From Acidilobus sp. 7A (GTDB lineage Archaea; Thermoproteota; Thermoprotei_A; Sulfolobales; Acidilobaceae), in NCBI RefSeq assembly GCF_003431325.1, contig NZ_CP010515.1, forward strand, positions 1,302,001 through 1,366,000: a stretch of 64,000 bases of DNA. Direction: 5' to 3'. Shown piece by piece: positions 24,691 through 32,427 of this stretch; position 1 is the stretch's first letter, and every line of letters starts with the position of its first letter. The position numbers and the translations under genes are program-made. The notes below the pieces were generated by a model. It was not told where the DNA came from and did no database searches. It saw nothing but the letters and a program-made list of their open reading frames with translations.

Positions 24691-25983
24691 TTAGCTCTGC
24701 AGGCCCTTCATTATGCTTAACGCGGTTGGAACTATCTTAGTGCCGCTCTCTATAATGCCTAAAGAGCCTTTAGAGCAGGCAGCCTCGTCAAATTTCTCGT
24801 AGCTCTCCCTTATTGAGGTGTTTGAAAACATTATTGGCACCGGGTCATCGCTGTGGCTCTTAAGGTACCAGGGTGTCGCGTGGTCGGAGGTCACGATTAT
24901 GAGGACATTGCTTAGGTCTATGTGGCTTAGCAGGCGCGAGAAGAAGAACTTGTCTATAGCCTCGATAGAGGCCCTCTTGGCCTCATAGTTACCATCGTGA
25001 CCTGGTTCGTCAGGGCCCTTGAGGTGCACGTAGAAGGCGTCATATTTGTCCAGACTATTAATAACAAGGTCCGCCTCCTCGCTCAGAACCTGCTCCAGAC
25101 TTTTGCCCTCTCTCTCATAATGAAGGTCGTTAAGCCCAAAGGTTATAGCTATGCCCCTCTCGACGGGCATCTCAGTCACGCTGGCGAAGTTGAGCCCAAA
25201 GACTCTGCTTATAGCTGGCGCGTTGGGTAGCCTGTCGCCGGCGTCCCTTGAGAGTATGGCATTAGCTGGCAGCTTGCCCGCCCTTCTCCTGGCCTCGTTA
25301 ACAGGGTGACCGTCAAGGACCTTTATGGCCCTCTCTGTGAACTCGTTAAGCAGTTCCGCGGCCTTGACGGCACCCCTGTCAGAGGGGTCCAGCGGCCTAC
25401 TCCTCTGAACGAAGGGCTCAAAGCTGGGCTTCGCCTTGCTTATGAGGCCCTCCCTCTCATACGCAGGGTCCGTGTTGCTTATGTTGGCGCTAAGCTTAAC
25501 TTCATCGTGGCTGAGCACGAGGACCCCGCGATGCGCCACTGTGTGAACGAAGTGAGCAAGCCCGTGGCCGTTGTCCAGCCTCATGCCGTCTATGGCCTTA
25601 GCGAGCTCGGCTCCCTCCTCATCAGTTACGTTCCTTCCGGCCCTCCTGTCTATTATCCTCATGGTTGTTGGGTCTACAGTGGCCATGTCCGACCTAAGAG
25701 CGACCTCACCCTCTCTGAAGCTCACTCCTGCGCCCACGGCCTCCAGGGGGCCACGGCCAGTGTAGTACTTATGAGGATCATAGCCAAGGATGCTTATCAC
25801 AGCTTCGTCGCTCTCGGGGGCTATGCCCTTCCCAACCGTGTAGACAAGGCCACACCTTGCACTCCTTGCCAACTTGTCTATATTTGGTTTGTATGCTGTC
25901 CCAAGCGAGCTCTTCGGCGGGTTAAGCCCGTCAGCAGCCCCGTCGAGGACTATGTAAAGCAGCTTGTTGATCATCCCAACCAT
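24691..25983 (-). CDS. apgM: 2,3-bisphosphoglycerate-independent phosphoglycerate mutase, archaeal type
   Basis: A 430-aa alkaline-phosphatase-superfamily enzyme interconverting 3- and 2-phosphoglycerate in glycolysis/gluconeogenesis. LYIVLDGAADG gives the first metal ligand, APESDEAVISILGYDP the phosphorylated Ser, and KGPDEPGHDGNYEAK plus VTSDHATPW the remaining metal ligands. YTGRGPLEAVGAGV is diagnostic of the archaeal group. GTG/ATG-rich N-terminus MVGMINK; ATG at the fourth codon is an alternative start. A solo hairpin lies 15 nt past the stop. Confidence 0.94.
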   Translation of the reverse strand: MVGMINKLLYIVLDGAADGLNPPKSSLGTAYKPNIDKLARSARCGLVYTVGKGIAPESDEAVISILGYDPHKYYTGRGPLEAVGAGVSFREGEVALRSDMATVDPTTMRIIDRRAGRNVTDEEGAELAKAIDGMRLDNGHGLAHFVHTVAHRGVLVLSHDEVKLSANISNTDPAYEREGLISKAKPSFEPFVQRSRPLDPSDRGAVKAAELLNEFTERAIKVLDGHPVNEARRRAGKLPANAILSRDAGDRLPNAPAISRVFGLNFASVTEMPVERGIAITFGLNDLHYEREGKSLEQVLSEEADLVINSLDKYDAFYVHLKGPDEPGHDGNYEAKRASIEAIDKFFFSRLLSHIDLSNVLIIVTSDHATPWYLKSHSDDPVPIMFSNTSIRESYEKFDEAACSKGSLGIIESGTKIVPTALSIMKGLQS

Positions 25984-26043
25984 CCATGCGTCCTAAGAGT
26001 CAACCGGGTTAAAATGGTAACGCTAGATAGGCCTTGACTGGGG

Positions 26044-26331
26044 TCAACAGCTCTCCTTTGAAACCCTCTCTAGCGTTTTTACAGAGGCTTCAACGTTAAT
26101 CAAGAGGTCGTCAATGGTGTTTTTTACTCTAAGGAGCGCGAGCGGCCCCTCTTCAAGATCAGTAGTCAAGTAGCAGGTGAGCGTATGTTTATTGTCTGCA
26201 TGGCACGAAATATTAAGGCCCTTAGGCGCCGTGAGGTTATCTACATTAATGGCGCTAGCGACAGCGTTGGCATCCACGCAGCTCAAGCTGATAGTTAAGC
26301 GTAACTTCACTTCTGGCTGCGAGGGAGCCAC
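26044..26331 (-). CDS. Pcc1-family protein (KEOPS subunit, paralogue A)
   Basis: A 95-aa CTAG/Pcc1-like protein: a strand, then a Ala-rich helix, NLTAPKGLNISCHADNKHTLTCYL, and ALLRVKNTIDDLLINVEASVKTLE. The pattern 'P.GL...L...L..TIDDLL..I.......L' fits Pcc1, the dimerising KEOPS subunit that supports threonylcarbamoyl-adenosine modification of tRNA. It overlaps the RecJ/Cdc45-like gene by 25 nt. A second Pcc1-family gene lies in the exosome operon (50914-51216). One of the two may be the Pcc1 paralogue Pcc2 known from other archaea. Confidence 0.72.
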   Translation of the reverse strand: MAPSQPEVKLRLTISLSCVDANAVASAINVDNLTAPKGLNISCHADNKHTLTCYLTTDLEEGPLALLRVKNTIDDLLINVEASVKTLERVSKESC

Positions 26332-27590
26332 AGCCTAACGCCCCTTACCTCTGCGCCCTCGAACTCCGAGAGCCTCTGGAGAACAAGGTGGCCTGTGCTC
26401 TCGTAGACCTGTGGCATTGAGAGCAGCAGCCCTCCCTCACTCTCAACTGCAATGTATGAGTGCTGGTCCACGTAGCCCAGCAACTTTAGGGCCCTCCACA
26501 GCAGCTGTAGGGGGGCCCGCTCGCTCAGGTCCTTAATTGAGTATACCTTAACACCGTTAAGAGGACCTAGGTCTACGAGCCTCGCATTGTCAATGGTCTC
26601 GGTCAACGTCTCTGCTACGGCCTTTAGCTGGGACGCGGCCTGCGGATACTCTTCATCGTAATTTGAGGTCAAGGCTATGGCTGACTGCAACCCCCAGGTG
26701 TCGCTGGCGAACTCAACTAAGTTCAGGGCCTCCTTGGGATCGGTTATTATGAGCTTCTCAGACGCCAGGTAAACGCCGCCCACGAAGTCCTTTACATCGA
26801 GCTGCCTCTTAAGGCGATCCTTTAAATATGAGAGCATTATCTTGGCCGCCACTCCTAGCTCCTCTTCGTCCATGGAGGATGGCTTCTTCATAGCCAGCTC
26901 CCCAGCGCCATTGGACTCTAGCAGTTCCACGCAGTAGTTTGTGCCCGTGAGCCCTGGATAAAAGGGGTCTACGGTTATCTTTATGGACTCGCAGAGGTCA
27001 AGTATGTGGGCCCTGTAGCCCTTAAGCGACGTCAGCATAAAGAGCGAGACCTTCTCATCTGCGGCTAAAGATGACGTTAAAATCTTGTCTAAGCCCGAGA
27101 CCTTGCCGGCCTTGTCCATGTAGTTGCTGGCATAGGAGGAGGATATCGATAGTACGGCATACTCAGGCTCTATAGAGAACTGATTAGCCCCCTTAAGTAT
27201 CATGTAGGCGCAGGCACCAATACTGCCGTCGCATGACACATAGGAGGCGTTGAGCGGTGGTGGCTCGACAGTCCCCTGAGATATCAAGACCAGCTGATCC
27301 TTAACCGTGTCGTTAGTGTATCCCAGGGGCGAAGGGAACCCGAGCAGAAGGGTAGGTTCATATATTGTTGAGGGTGGCTTTGGCGACACTGACGCTACGA
27401 CGTTTACACCTCGCCTGCTCAATATAGAGAATACCATGAGAAGCGACATTATGGACTCAGAGCTTGGAGCTGCAACAATCCTAAGTATACCCTCGTCTGA
27501 CGCTGCCTTAATCAGCGCTTTCAGTGAGGACGAGGCCGAAGCTAGCGACTTGTCGAGGTTCTGGCCCGGTTCCACCCTTATGGCTAACAA
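26307..27590 (-). CDS. RecJ/Cdc45-like DHH-superfamily protein lacking catalytic motifs
   Basis: A 427-aa protein with RecJ-like layout: N-terminal Rossmann-type lobe (ILRIVAAPSSESIMSLLMVFSILSRRGVNVVASVSP) where active DHH enzymes carry DxDG and DHH, and a C-terminal DHHA1-like lobe (QLLWRALKLLGYVDQHSYIAV...EGGLLLSMP). The Asp/His motifs are not visible, so nuclease activity is unlikely. Degenerate RecJ homologues of this kind serve as Cdc45-like partners of GINS and MCM in Crenarchaeota. The gene order S15, this gene, Pcc1-like, S3Ae on the other strand supports the assignment. Identification rests on fold pattern and context. Confidence 0.6.
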   Translation of the reverse strand: MLAIRVEPGQNLDKSLASASSSLKALIKAASDEGILRIVAAPSSESIMSLLMVFSILSRRGVNVVASVSPKPPSTIYEPTLLLGFPSPLGYTNDTVKDQLVLISQGTVEPPPLNASYVSCDGSIGACAYMILKGANQFSIEPEYAVLSISSSYASNYMDKAGKVSGLDKILTSSLAADEKVSLFMLTSLKGYRAHILDLCESIKITVDPFYPGLTGTNYCVELLESNGAGELAMKKPSSMDEEELGVAAKIMLSYLKDRLKRQLDVKDFVGGVYLASEKLIITDPKEALNLVEFASDTWGLQSAIALTSNYDEEYPQAASQLKAVAETLTETIDNARLVDLGPLNGVKVYSIKDLSERAPLQLLWRALKLLGYVDQHSYIAVESEGGLLLSMPQVYESTGHLVLQRLSEFEGAEVRGVRLWLPRSQK

Positions 27591-27683
27591 CTTTTGGTCA
27601 CCTTTTCGCTAGCTTACCTTGCTCTCAGCTGTTTCAGAATATTTTAGCGCACTTTTCATCAGAATACAGGCTCTAAGAACGTA

Positions 27684-28142
27684 TCAAGATGACCCTGCAA
27701 CGAGCAGCTTTGCCCTCTCTGGGTCGTACTCCCAGTCCTGCGGGATCTTGCCAACGGTCTTGTAGTACCTTACAAGTCTCCTTATCTTTGACTCCGTCAG
27801 TACAAGGCCGCGCTTGCTGTCAAAGTCCTTTGGGTGCTCCTGGAGGTGCCTCCTTAGGTTGACAGCCTTCTTCATCAAGTTAAAGAGGTCTTCAGGTATC
27901 TTCGGTTCCAACCCCTTCTCGCTTAGGGCGTCAGTTATACTCTTTCCTAGTATTGGCTTTACAAGGGGGACTCCGAACTGATCCCTTAGTATAAGCCCTA
28001 TCTGGCTTGGCGTGTACCCCTTCTGCGCCAGCTGCTCTATTATGATCTCTATCTCGTCAGGAGTCAGCGAGAGCCACGAGGGTGGCCTGGGATGTGCGGG
28101 CCTAGTCGAGTGTGACTGACCTCTCCTGCTCTTCTTGTGCAT
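27684..28142 (-). CDS. rps15: Small ribosomal subunit protein S15 (S13e)
   Basis: A 152-aa archaeal S15: long N-terminal extension (MHKKSRRGQSHSTRPAHPRPP, WLSLTPDEIEIIIEQLAQKGYTPSQIGLILRDQFG), then the conserved three-helix core NLRRHLQEHPKDFDSKRGLVLTESKIRRLVRYYK. It binds the central domain of 16S rRNA. It is transcribed divergently from S3Ae; the start codons are 113 nt apart. The RecJ/Cdc45-like gene follows 93 nt downstream. Confidence 0.96.
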   Translation of the reverse strand: MHKKSRRGQSHSTRPAHPRPPSWLSLTPDEIEIIIEQLAQKGYTPSQIGLILRDQFGVPLVKPILGKSITDALSEKGLEPKIPEDLFNLMKKAVNLRRHLQEHPKDFDSKRGLVLTESKIRRLVRYYKTVGKIPQDWEYDPERAKLLVAGSS

Positions 28143-28214
28143 AGCTCAGCCCTGCGAACAGAAAGCCTATGCTGGCTTTAAAACTCTTAGCAGCGAGTTG
28201 GGCCTTCCATGAAC

Positions 28215-28225
28215 GTTTTATAATC
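28215..28225 (+). promoter_or_regulatory. TATA box of rps3ae
   Basis: GTTTTATAATC lies about 35 nt upstream of the ATG at 28256, giving a predicted transcript start near 28245 and excluding the longer upstream in-frame ATG at 28169. Confidence 0.55.
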
Positions 28226-28255
28226 CCTCCAGGGAGAGGTTTCGGGGAGCTTACG

Positions 28256-28909
28256 ATGCCAAGACCTAAAGTAGCTGCCAGGGAGGCCTGGAGACTAAAG
28301 AAGTGGTACGATGTTGTGGCGCCCGAGACGCTTGGAGGTGTGGTAATAGCATCTGTGCCAGCGCTCGACCCATCATACTTGCCTGGGAGGACCGTAGAGA
28401 TAACGCTTTATGATATAACCGGTGATTATACTCATGTAAACACTAAGCTCAAGTTCCAGATATACAAGGTCGACGGCTCAAGCGCTCTCACCTACGTGAA
28501 GGGCGTAGAGCTTATGAGGGACTACCTGAGAAGCCTGACTAGGAGGAGGAGCAGTAAGATAGCGTTGATATACAAGCTTAACACAAAAGATGGCGTGACC
28601 GTCAGGGTAACAGCAGTCACGTGGACACAGTTCAGGTGCAAGAACAGCCAGAAGCACACTATAAGGCTCCTAATGAGGGAAGTCCTAGATTCAAAGGTAC
28701 CTCAGATGTCGTTTGACGACTTTGTGAAGGCTGCCGTGTTCAGCGACCAGGAGGGTAGCCTTGCTCAGGAAATGGCTGCCAGGGTTAGGAAGATTTGCTC
28801 AATTAGAAAGGTTGAGATAGCGAAGGTGAAGACACTGACGCCGCCTCCTTATGCAGTGTCAGGAGGCGCTACAGCGACGCAGGCGGAGAGCCAAGTAGCC
28901 AGCGCTTAA
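28256..28909 (+). CDS. rps3ae: Small ribosomal subunit protein S3Ae
   Basis: A 217-aa S3Ae (S1e) protein, starting MPRPKVAAREAWRLKKWYDVVAPETLG, with the conserved TLYDITGDYTHVNTKLKFQ-type block and VTAVTWTQFRCKNSQKHTIRLLMREV. It sits on the platform of the small subunit. I use ATG 28256 rather than the in-frame ATG 28169 because the TATA box lies between them and the family starts here. The C-terminal ~20 residues are Ala/Ser/Gln-rich and poorly conserved. Confidence 0.95.
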   Translation: MPRPKVAAREAWRLKKWYDVVAPETLGGVVIASVPALDPSYLPGRTVEITLYDITGDYTHVNTKLKFQIYKVDGSSALTYVKGVELMRDYLRSLTRRRSSKIALIYKLNTKDGVTVRVTAVTWTQFRCKNSQKHTIRLLMREVLDSKVPQMSFDDFVKAAVFSDQEGSLAQEMAARVRKICSIRKVEIAKVKTLTPPPYAVSGGATATQAESQVASA

Positions 28910-28972
28910 GCGCCATCAACTTCTGTTGGTCGCTGGTACCATTTGGCCCTACTGCAAATTCGTACTTCTGAG

Positions 28973-29263
28973 TCATGAAGTTTGGTCTCCGTATTCGCCC
29001 ATCTCATCAAGTACAAGCTCATAGTAGTCCTCCTTGGCCTGCTCAAGCTCCTTCTCTTTCTCCTCCTTGTTTACTTGAACTTCCTTACTTACAACTGTCG
29101 TGGTCAGGACCCTCTTCTCGTCAGCCTTAGAGGTGCCCTTGTAGTCCTTCTCGGCACTCTTGTCGAGCTCCATCTCATAGCCGCATCTAGTACATCTAAG
29201 GACGACCTTATCGCCCTTCTTCACTGGTACCATAACTCCCCCACACCTAGGGCAGAACTTCAT
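28973..29263 (-). CDS. TFS/RpoM-like protein with only the N-terminal zinc ribbon
   Basis: A 96-aa protein whose first 30 residues are an Rpb9/TFS-type zinc ribbon: CPRCGGVMVPVKKGDKVVLRCTRCGYEMEL. Residues 60-96 are a charged helical or coiled-coil segment (KEEKEKELEQAKEDYYELVLDEMGEYG) in place of the second, catalytic zinc ribbon with its acidic finger found in TFS. It therefore could not stimulate RNA polymerase cleavage as TFS does, but could occupy the same polymerase site. No remnant of the second ribbon is seen past the stop. Single-gene unit. Confidence 0.72.
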   Translation of the reverse strand: MKFCPRCGGVMVPVKKGDKVVLRCTRCGYEMELDKSAEKDYKGTSKADEKRVLTTTVVSKEVQVNKEEKEKELEQAKEDYYELVLDEMGEYGDQTS

Positions 29264-29363
29264 ACGCGCATCACTTCCAGTTCCTCACAGGCTTAAGTAG
29301 AAGATCTTGTAGGGGTAATAACACTTTCTACCGAAGAGTCCATTGATGTCCCAAGGAAGCGCC

Positions 29364-29571
29364 CTACGTAGCTGTTTCAACTTTCATATAGTTTTACAAG
29401 TTGTCACCGCAATCAGCATATACAACAGGAGGTACGTAACCGAGCACTCAAGGTGTGGGGCCCCTGGGGTGGCCCTGAACGCCCCCAAGCCCGATGAAAT
29501 CCCGAGCGGGGTGCGGGGGAACAAGGATGAGGCGATGACCGTAAGGCAACATGAACCTATATGAGAGCTGA
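29364..29571 (+). mobile_element. 210-bp IS605/tnpB-derived remnant, copy 2
   Basis: Second copy of the element at 4901-5114. The left end TTTCAACTTTCATATA and the right end TATATGAGAGCTGAA are inverted repeats that pair at 14 of 15 positions counting one G-U pair. The core reads GAPGVALNAPKPDEIPSG and then VRGNKDEAM up to a TGA at 29562-29564, in the style of an archaeal TnpB C-terminal tail. The hairpin expected after GAGAGCTGAA is missing. It occupies the gap between the TFS-like and radical-SAM genes. Confidence 0.62.
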
Positions 29572-29575
29572 ACCC

Positions 29576-30667
29576 CTAAAGCAGCGAGATAGGCGCGGGC
29601 CCCGTCTTATTCCTAAAGGTTCCAACTATATCTATCTTAGCTCCGCACCTGGGGCACCTATTGTCCTTGGTGAGGCGCCACGCCGTCACATAGAAGCCGT
29701 ACCTCTCTATCACAGGGTAGCCGCAGTTGGGGCAGTACGTGTGCTCGAGCGGGTGGCCTGGCACGTTGCCTATGTACACATACTTGAGGCCCTCGCCCTT
29801 GGCAACCTTTGCAAGCTTCTCAAGCGTCTTAACGGGCGTGCTCTCTAAGTCTATCATCTTATATGCAGGGTAGAACTTGAGCAGATGGAACGGGACCCTG
29901 TCACCCAGGTTGTCCACTACCCATCTGGCTAGCTTCCTTATATCGTCCTCGCTGTCGCCATACCTTGGCACCACAAGGTTAGTGATCTCTATCCAGATGC
30001 CCTTCTGCTTCATGGCCTTAAGGGTTTCAAATATGGGCTCAGGGTCGGGGACCCCCATGTGCTTTCTGTAGAACTCCCTGTTACCGCCTCCCTTGAAGTC
30101 AACGGTGGCGGCGTCCATGTAGTTCCCTAGCTCGTCTATGGCCTCGGGCGTGATATAGCCGTTAGTCACCATAGTGTTAAATAGGCCCGCTTTCCTTGCC
30201 CTCACTGCGGCGTCGTACATGAACTCATACATTATGGTTGGCTCATTGTAAGTGTACGAGATACCATCAGCGCCAACGTTCAGGGCGTCTTTTACCACCT
30301 CGTCAGGCGAATGATACTCTCCATAGAGGCCTTTCTCAAGCCTGCTCTGGCTTATCTCCCAGTTTTGGCAGAACTGACAGAAGAAGCTGCACCCAACAGT
30401 TGATATGCTGAGGACCTGACTGCCTGGGTTAAAGTGGCTCAGGGGCTTCTTTTCTATTGGGTCAATGTTGTAGGACGTCAGCAGGCCATAGACGTAAGTG
30501 TAGAGCTTCCCATCAACGTTCTTCCTGACTCCGCACACGCCCCACCTGCCTGGGGCTATGAGACAGCGCCTGTGACAGAGGTTGCACTTGACCCAGCCCG
30601 GCTTATCCTTCAGAGGCTCCCAAAACTTCGCCTCCCTCACGTAGGCATTCCGCTTACTCTCACTCAC
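29576..30667 (-). CDS. amrS: AmmeMemoRadiSam-system radical SAM enzyme
   Basis: A 363-aa radical SAM protein of the pyruvate-formate-lyase-activase-like group used in the AMMECR1/Memo/RadiSAM system. The [4Fe-4S] motif is C93-x3-C97-x2-C100 (VGCSFFCQFCQNWE). An N-terminal cysteine set (CNLCHRRC...C, residues 28-45) and a C-terminal zinc ribbon (TYCPNCGYPV...CPRCGAKI) flank the barrel. The substrate is unknown, and neither memo nor AMMECR1 is in the window. Its GTG start overlaps the stop of the upstream paralogue by one base (TAGTG). Confidence 0.9.
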   Translation of the reverse strand: MSESKRNAYVREAKFWEPLKDKPGWVKCNLCHRRCLIAPGRWGVCGVRKNVDGKLYTYVYGLLTSYNIDPIEKKPLSHFNPGSQVLSISTVGCSFFCQFCQNWEISQSRLEKGLYGEYHSPDEVVKDALNVGADGISYTYNEPTIMYEFMYDAAVRARKAGLFNTMVTNGYITPEAIDELGNYMDAATVDFKGGGNREFYRKHMGVPDPEPIFETLKAMKQKGIWIEITNLVVPRYGDSEDDIRKLARWVVDNLGDRVPFHLLKFYPAYKMIDLESTPVKTLEKLAKVAKGEGLKYVYIGNVPGHPLEHTYCPNCGYPVIERYGFYVTAWRLTKDNRCPRCGAKIDIVGTFRNKTGPAPISLL

Positions 30668-31542
30668 TAAATTATCACCGCCCTAGGGTCGTACCACCTA
30701 GTCCCTCTGCCACTTAGAGCTAGTGCCTGGGCAGAGGTTTTGTTCGATACTACGAAACGGAAGGGTAGCTCAAGGCCGCACCTCCAACACTTAGTGCCAT
30801 CCCTTAGCTCAAGCGACCTCAGCGTGGCGCCCTCCCTATAGGCGACCGGGCTACCACACCTAGGGCAGTAAGTGTTAAGCTGCTCGTAGAGGTCTACGTG
30901 AATGTAAACATAAGGGTTAGCCTTTCTGAGCACATCATACATATGCCTGACGGGACCCCCTCCTTCATGGTCTAAAAGGTGTACATGAATAGGGAAGCCA
31001 TAACTGGCTGTTATGGAGACCTCTCCCATCACATCCTCGGCTCTGGGCTTCTCGACGTACGTGTTAACTTCAACCCAAGCATCATTTTCTTTGGCTAGGC
31101 GTAACAGCGCGTCCAAATCGATGCCGCTGTAGCTGTAGTTCCCTGAACAGTGTCTGAAGTAGTCTACTAGAAGAAAGTCAACCCGCGGGAGGTCGCCCTC
31201 TATTGCAGGCGTCCTGAGACCCACCTTAAGTCCCGCGCGCCTCGCAGCACCTACAGCTTCGCTGAGTATAGGGTCCTTATGATATGACGTCTCCAGTATG
31301 ACTCCTGAAGCCCTCCACCTTCTCGCAAGGCCGAGCAGCTTTTCTGGTTCAACCTCCTTGAGAGGGGGCCCTTCCTCGGAGAGCCTGTAAACCTCTTCAA
31401 CATCACTAAAGCCCTCGCACATATCAAAGTTCAGGGGCCTACCAGAGTAAATGACGACCCTAACGACCGATCCGCCGCTCAGCGCGTGAAATAGGGGCAG
31501 GGACTCTGAAGTGGCGTATCCAAGGCCTGCGACCTGCACCAT
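30667..31542 (-). CDS. Cysteine-less paralogue of the AmmeMemoRadiSam enzyme
   Basis: A 291-aa protein without family recognition by name, but aligned by eye with its downstream neighbour: GVILETSYHKDPILSEAVGAARRAGLKVGLRT parallels GISYTYNEPTIMYEFMYDAAVRARKAGLFNTMVTN, VDFLLVDY parallels AATVDFKG, and the terminal zinc ribbon NTYCPRCGSPV...CWRCGLEL parallels TYCPNCGYPV...CPRCGAKI. The CxxxCxxC cluster motif is absent, so it cannot bind the radical SAM iron-sulfur cluster. It is probably a regulatory or scaffold partner of AmrS, coupled to it by a one-base stop/start overlap. Confidence 0.7.
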   Translation of the reverse strand: MVQVAGLGYATSESLPLFHALSGGSVVRVVIYSGRPLNFDMCEGFSDVEEVYRLSEEGPPLKEVEPEKLLGLARRWRASGVILETSYHKDPILSEAVGAARRAGLKVGLRTPAIEGDLPRVDFLLVDYFRHCSGNYSYSGIDLDALLRLAKENDAWVEVNTYVEKPRAEDVMGEVSITASYGFPIHVHLLDHEGGGPVRHMYDVLRKANPYVYIHVDLYEQLNTYCPRCGSPVAYREGATLRSLELRDGTKCWRCGLELPFRFVVSNKTSAQALALSGRGTRWYDPRAVII

Positions 31543-31603
31543 TGACCTTTACCTTGAATAGCTTAGCAGAACTTGGGCTAAGAACCCTTTTCTCTTTGTC
31601 TCC

Positions 31604-32260
31604 TTACTTGCGCTCGGCTGCAGCTTTGGCGTCCTCGATAGACCTCTTCAGCTCCTCCCTAGACTGAATGTCCACAAGCATGGCCTTGGTATCGTCTATT
31701 AGGCCCCTAGCCACGTCAACCTTGTGCCTAACGCCCGGTAGCACAGAGTCTGGGTAGTCAAGCGACCTCATGGACGTATAAATGGACTCCATGATTTCGA
31801 GCGCGGCCCACGCCTCGCTCATATAGCCCTGCCTGACCTTTTCAAGTGCGTACCTCCTCAGTTCCCCAACGACGTCTCCAAGGCCCTGCAGGTAGGGGAC
31901 GGGGTGAACGTTCAGCTCTTCAAAGGCTGGAACCCTGCCCTCAACAACTATAGAGTAGAGGAGCTTGGCTTCGACATACTCGCTAACGGCATTATACACA
32001 AGGCCTGAGTGAGCCAGCTCTGGATGCCTTGAGGCGACCTCCAGCATCTTCCTTGCAAGCTTCTCACATTCGTCAAGGTTTTCCTTGGCCTTCCCGAGGT
32101 CGCCCTGGTGAAGGTAAGTTATGCTCCAGCCGCTAAACCTTATAACATCTCTTGATATTTTAGCTATCTCCTCCCTGTCAGAGTCCAACGCCTTAAGGAG
32201 TCGGTCCACTCTGTCAACTGTGGAAGCTATGGCCTCCTTCAGACTTACGCTCTGCAACAT
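31604..32260 (-). CDS. Translin-family protein
   Basis: A 218-aa all-helical protein matching archaeal translin: ISRDVIRFSGWSITYLHQGDLGKAKENL near the N-terminus, SGLVYNAVSEYVEAKLLY in the middle and PYLQGLGDVVGELRRYALEKVRQG, the most conserved translin block. Translins form octameric barrels that bind single-stranded RNA or DNA; with a TRAX-like partner they cleave RNA, but no partner is present. tRNA-Ile lies immediately upstream on the same strand (25 nt), so both may share a transcript. Confidence 0.85.
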   Translation of the reverse strand: MLQSVSLKEAIASTVDRVDRLLKALDSDREEIAKISRDVIRFSGWSITYLHQGDLGKAKENLDECEKLARKMLEVASRHPELAHSGLVYNAVSEYVEAKLLYSIVVEGRVPAFEELNVHPVPYLQGLGDVVGELRRYALEKVRQGYMSEAWAALEIMESIYTSMRSLDYPDSVLPGVRHKVDVARGLIDDTKAMLVDIQSREELKRSIEDAKAAAERK

Positions 32261-32285
32261 CTGGGCACCTCCATCAATTGGTAAG

Positions 32286-32380
32286 TGGGCCCGGGGGGAT
32301 TTGAACCCCCGACCGCCCGGTCTCTGACCTACACCTGGCGGATATCAGCCGGGCGCTCCACCGAGCTGAGCTACGGGCCC
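32286..32380 (-). tRNA. tRNA-Ile (GAT) with 21-nt intron; CCA not encoded
   Basis: Minus-strand cloverleaf with acceptor GGGCCCG/CGGGCCC, anticodon stem CCCGG/CCGGG, and T-arm CGGGGG..TTCAAAT..CCCCCG type pairing. The anticodon loop reads CTGATA, then an intron at 32322-32342 (21 nt, position 37/38), then A. Removing it leaves a normal 73-nt body plus discriminator A. The following bases are CTT, so CCA is added enzymatically. Confidence 0.95.
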
Positions 32381-32427
32381 TTCACGAAAAAGGGTGTAGG
32401 CTTTGGGCTTTAAAACACTAGCTTCCC

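Noticed and set aside
29343-29564. A 73-aa rightward frame as a real gene
   Set aside because: Only its last third is conserved with the copy at 4901-5114; the start is not shared. It is a tnpB-tail-like remnant, not an intact gene.
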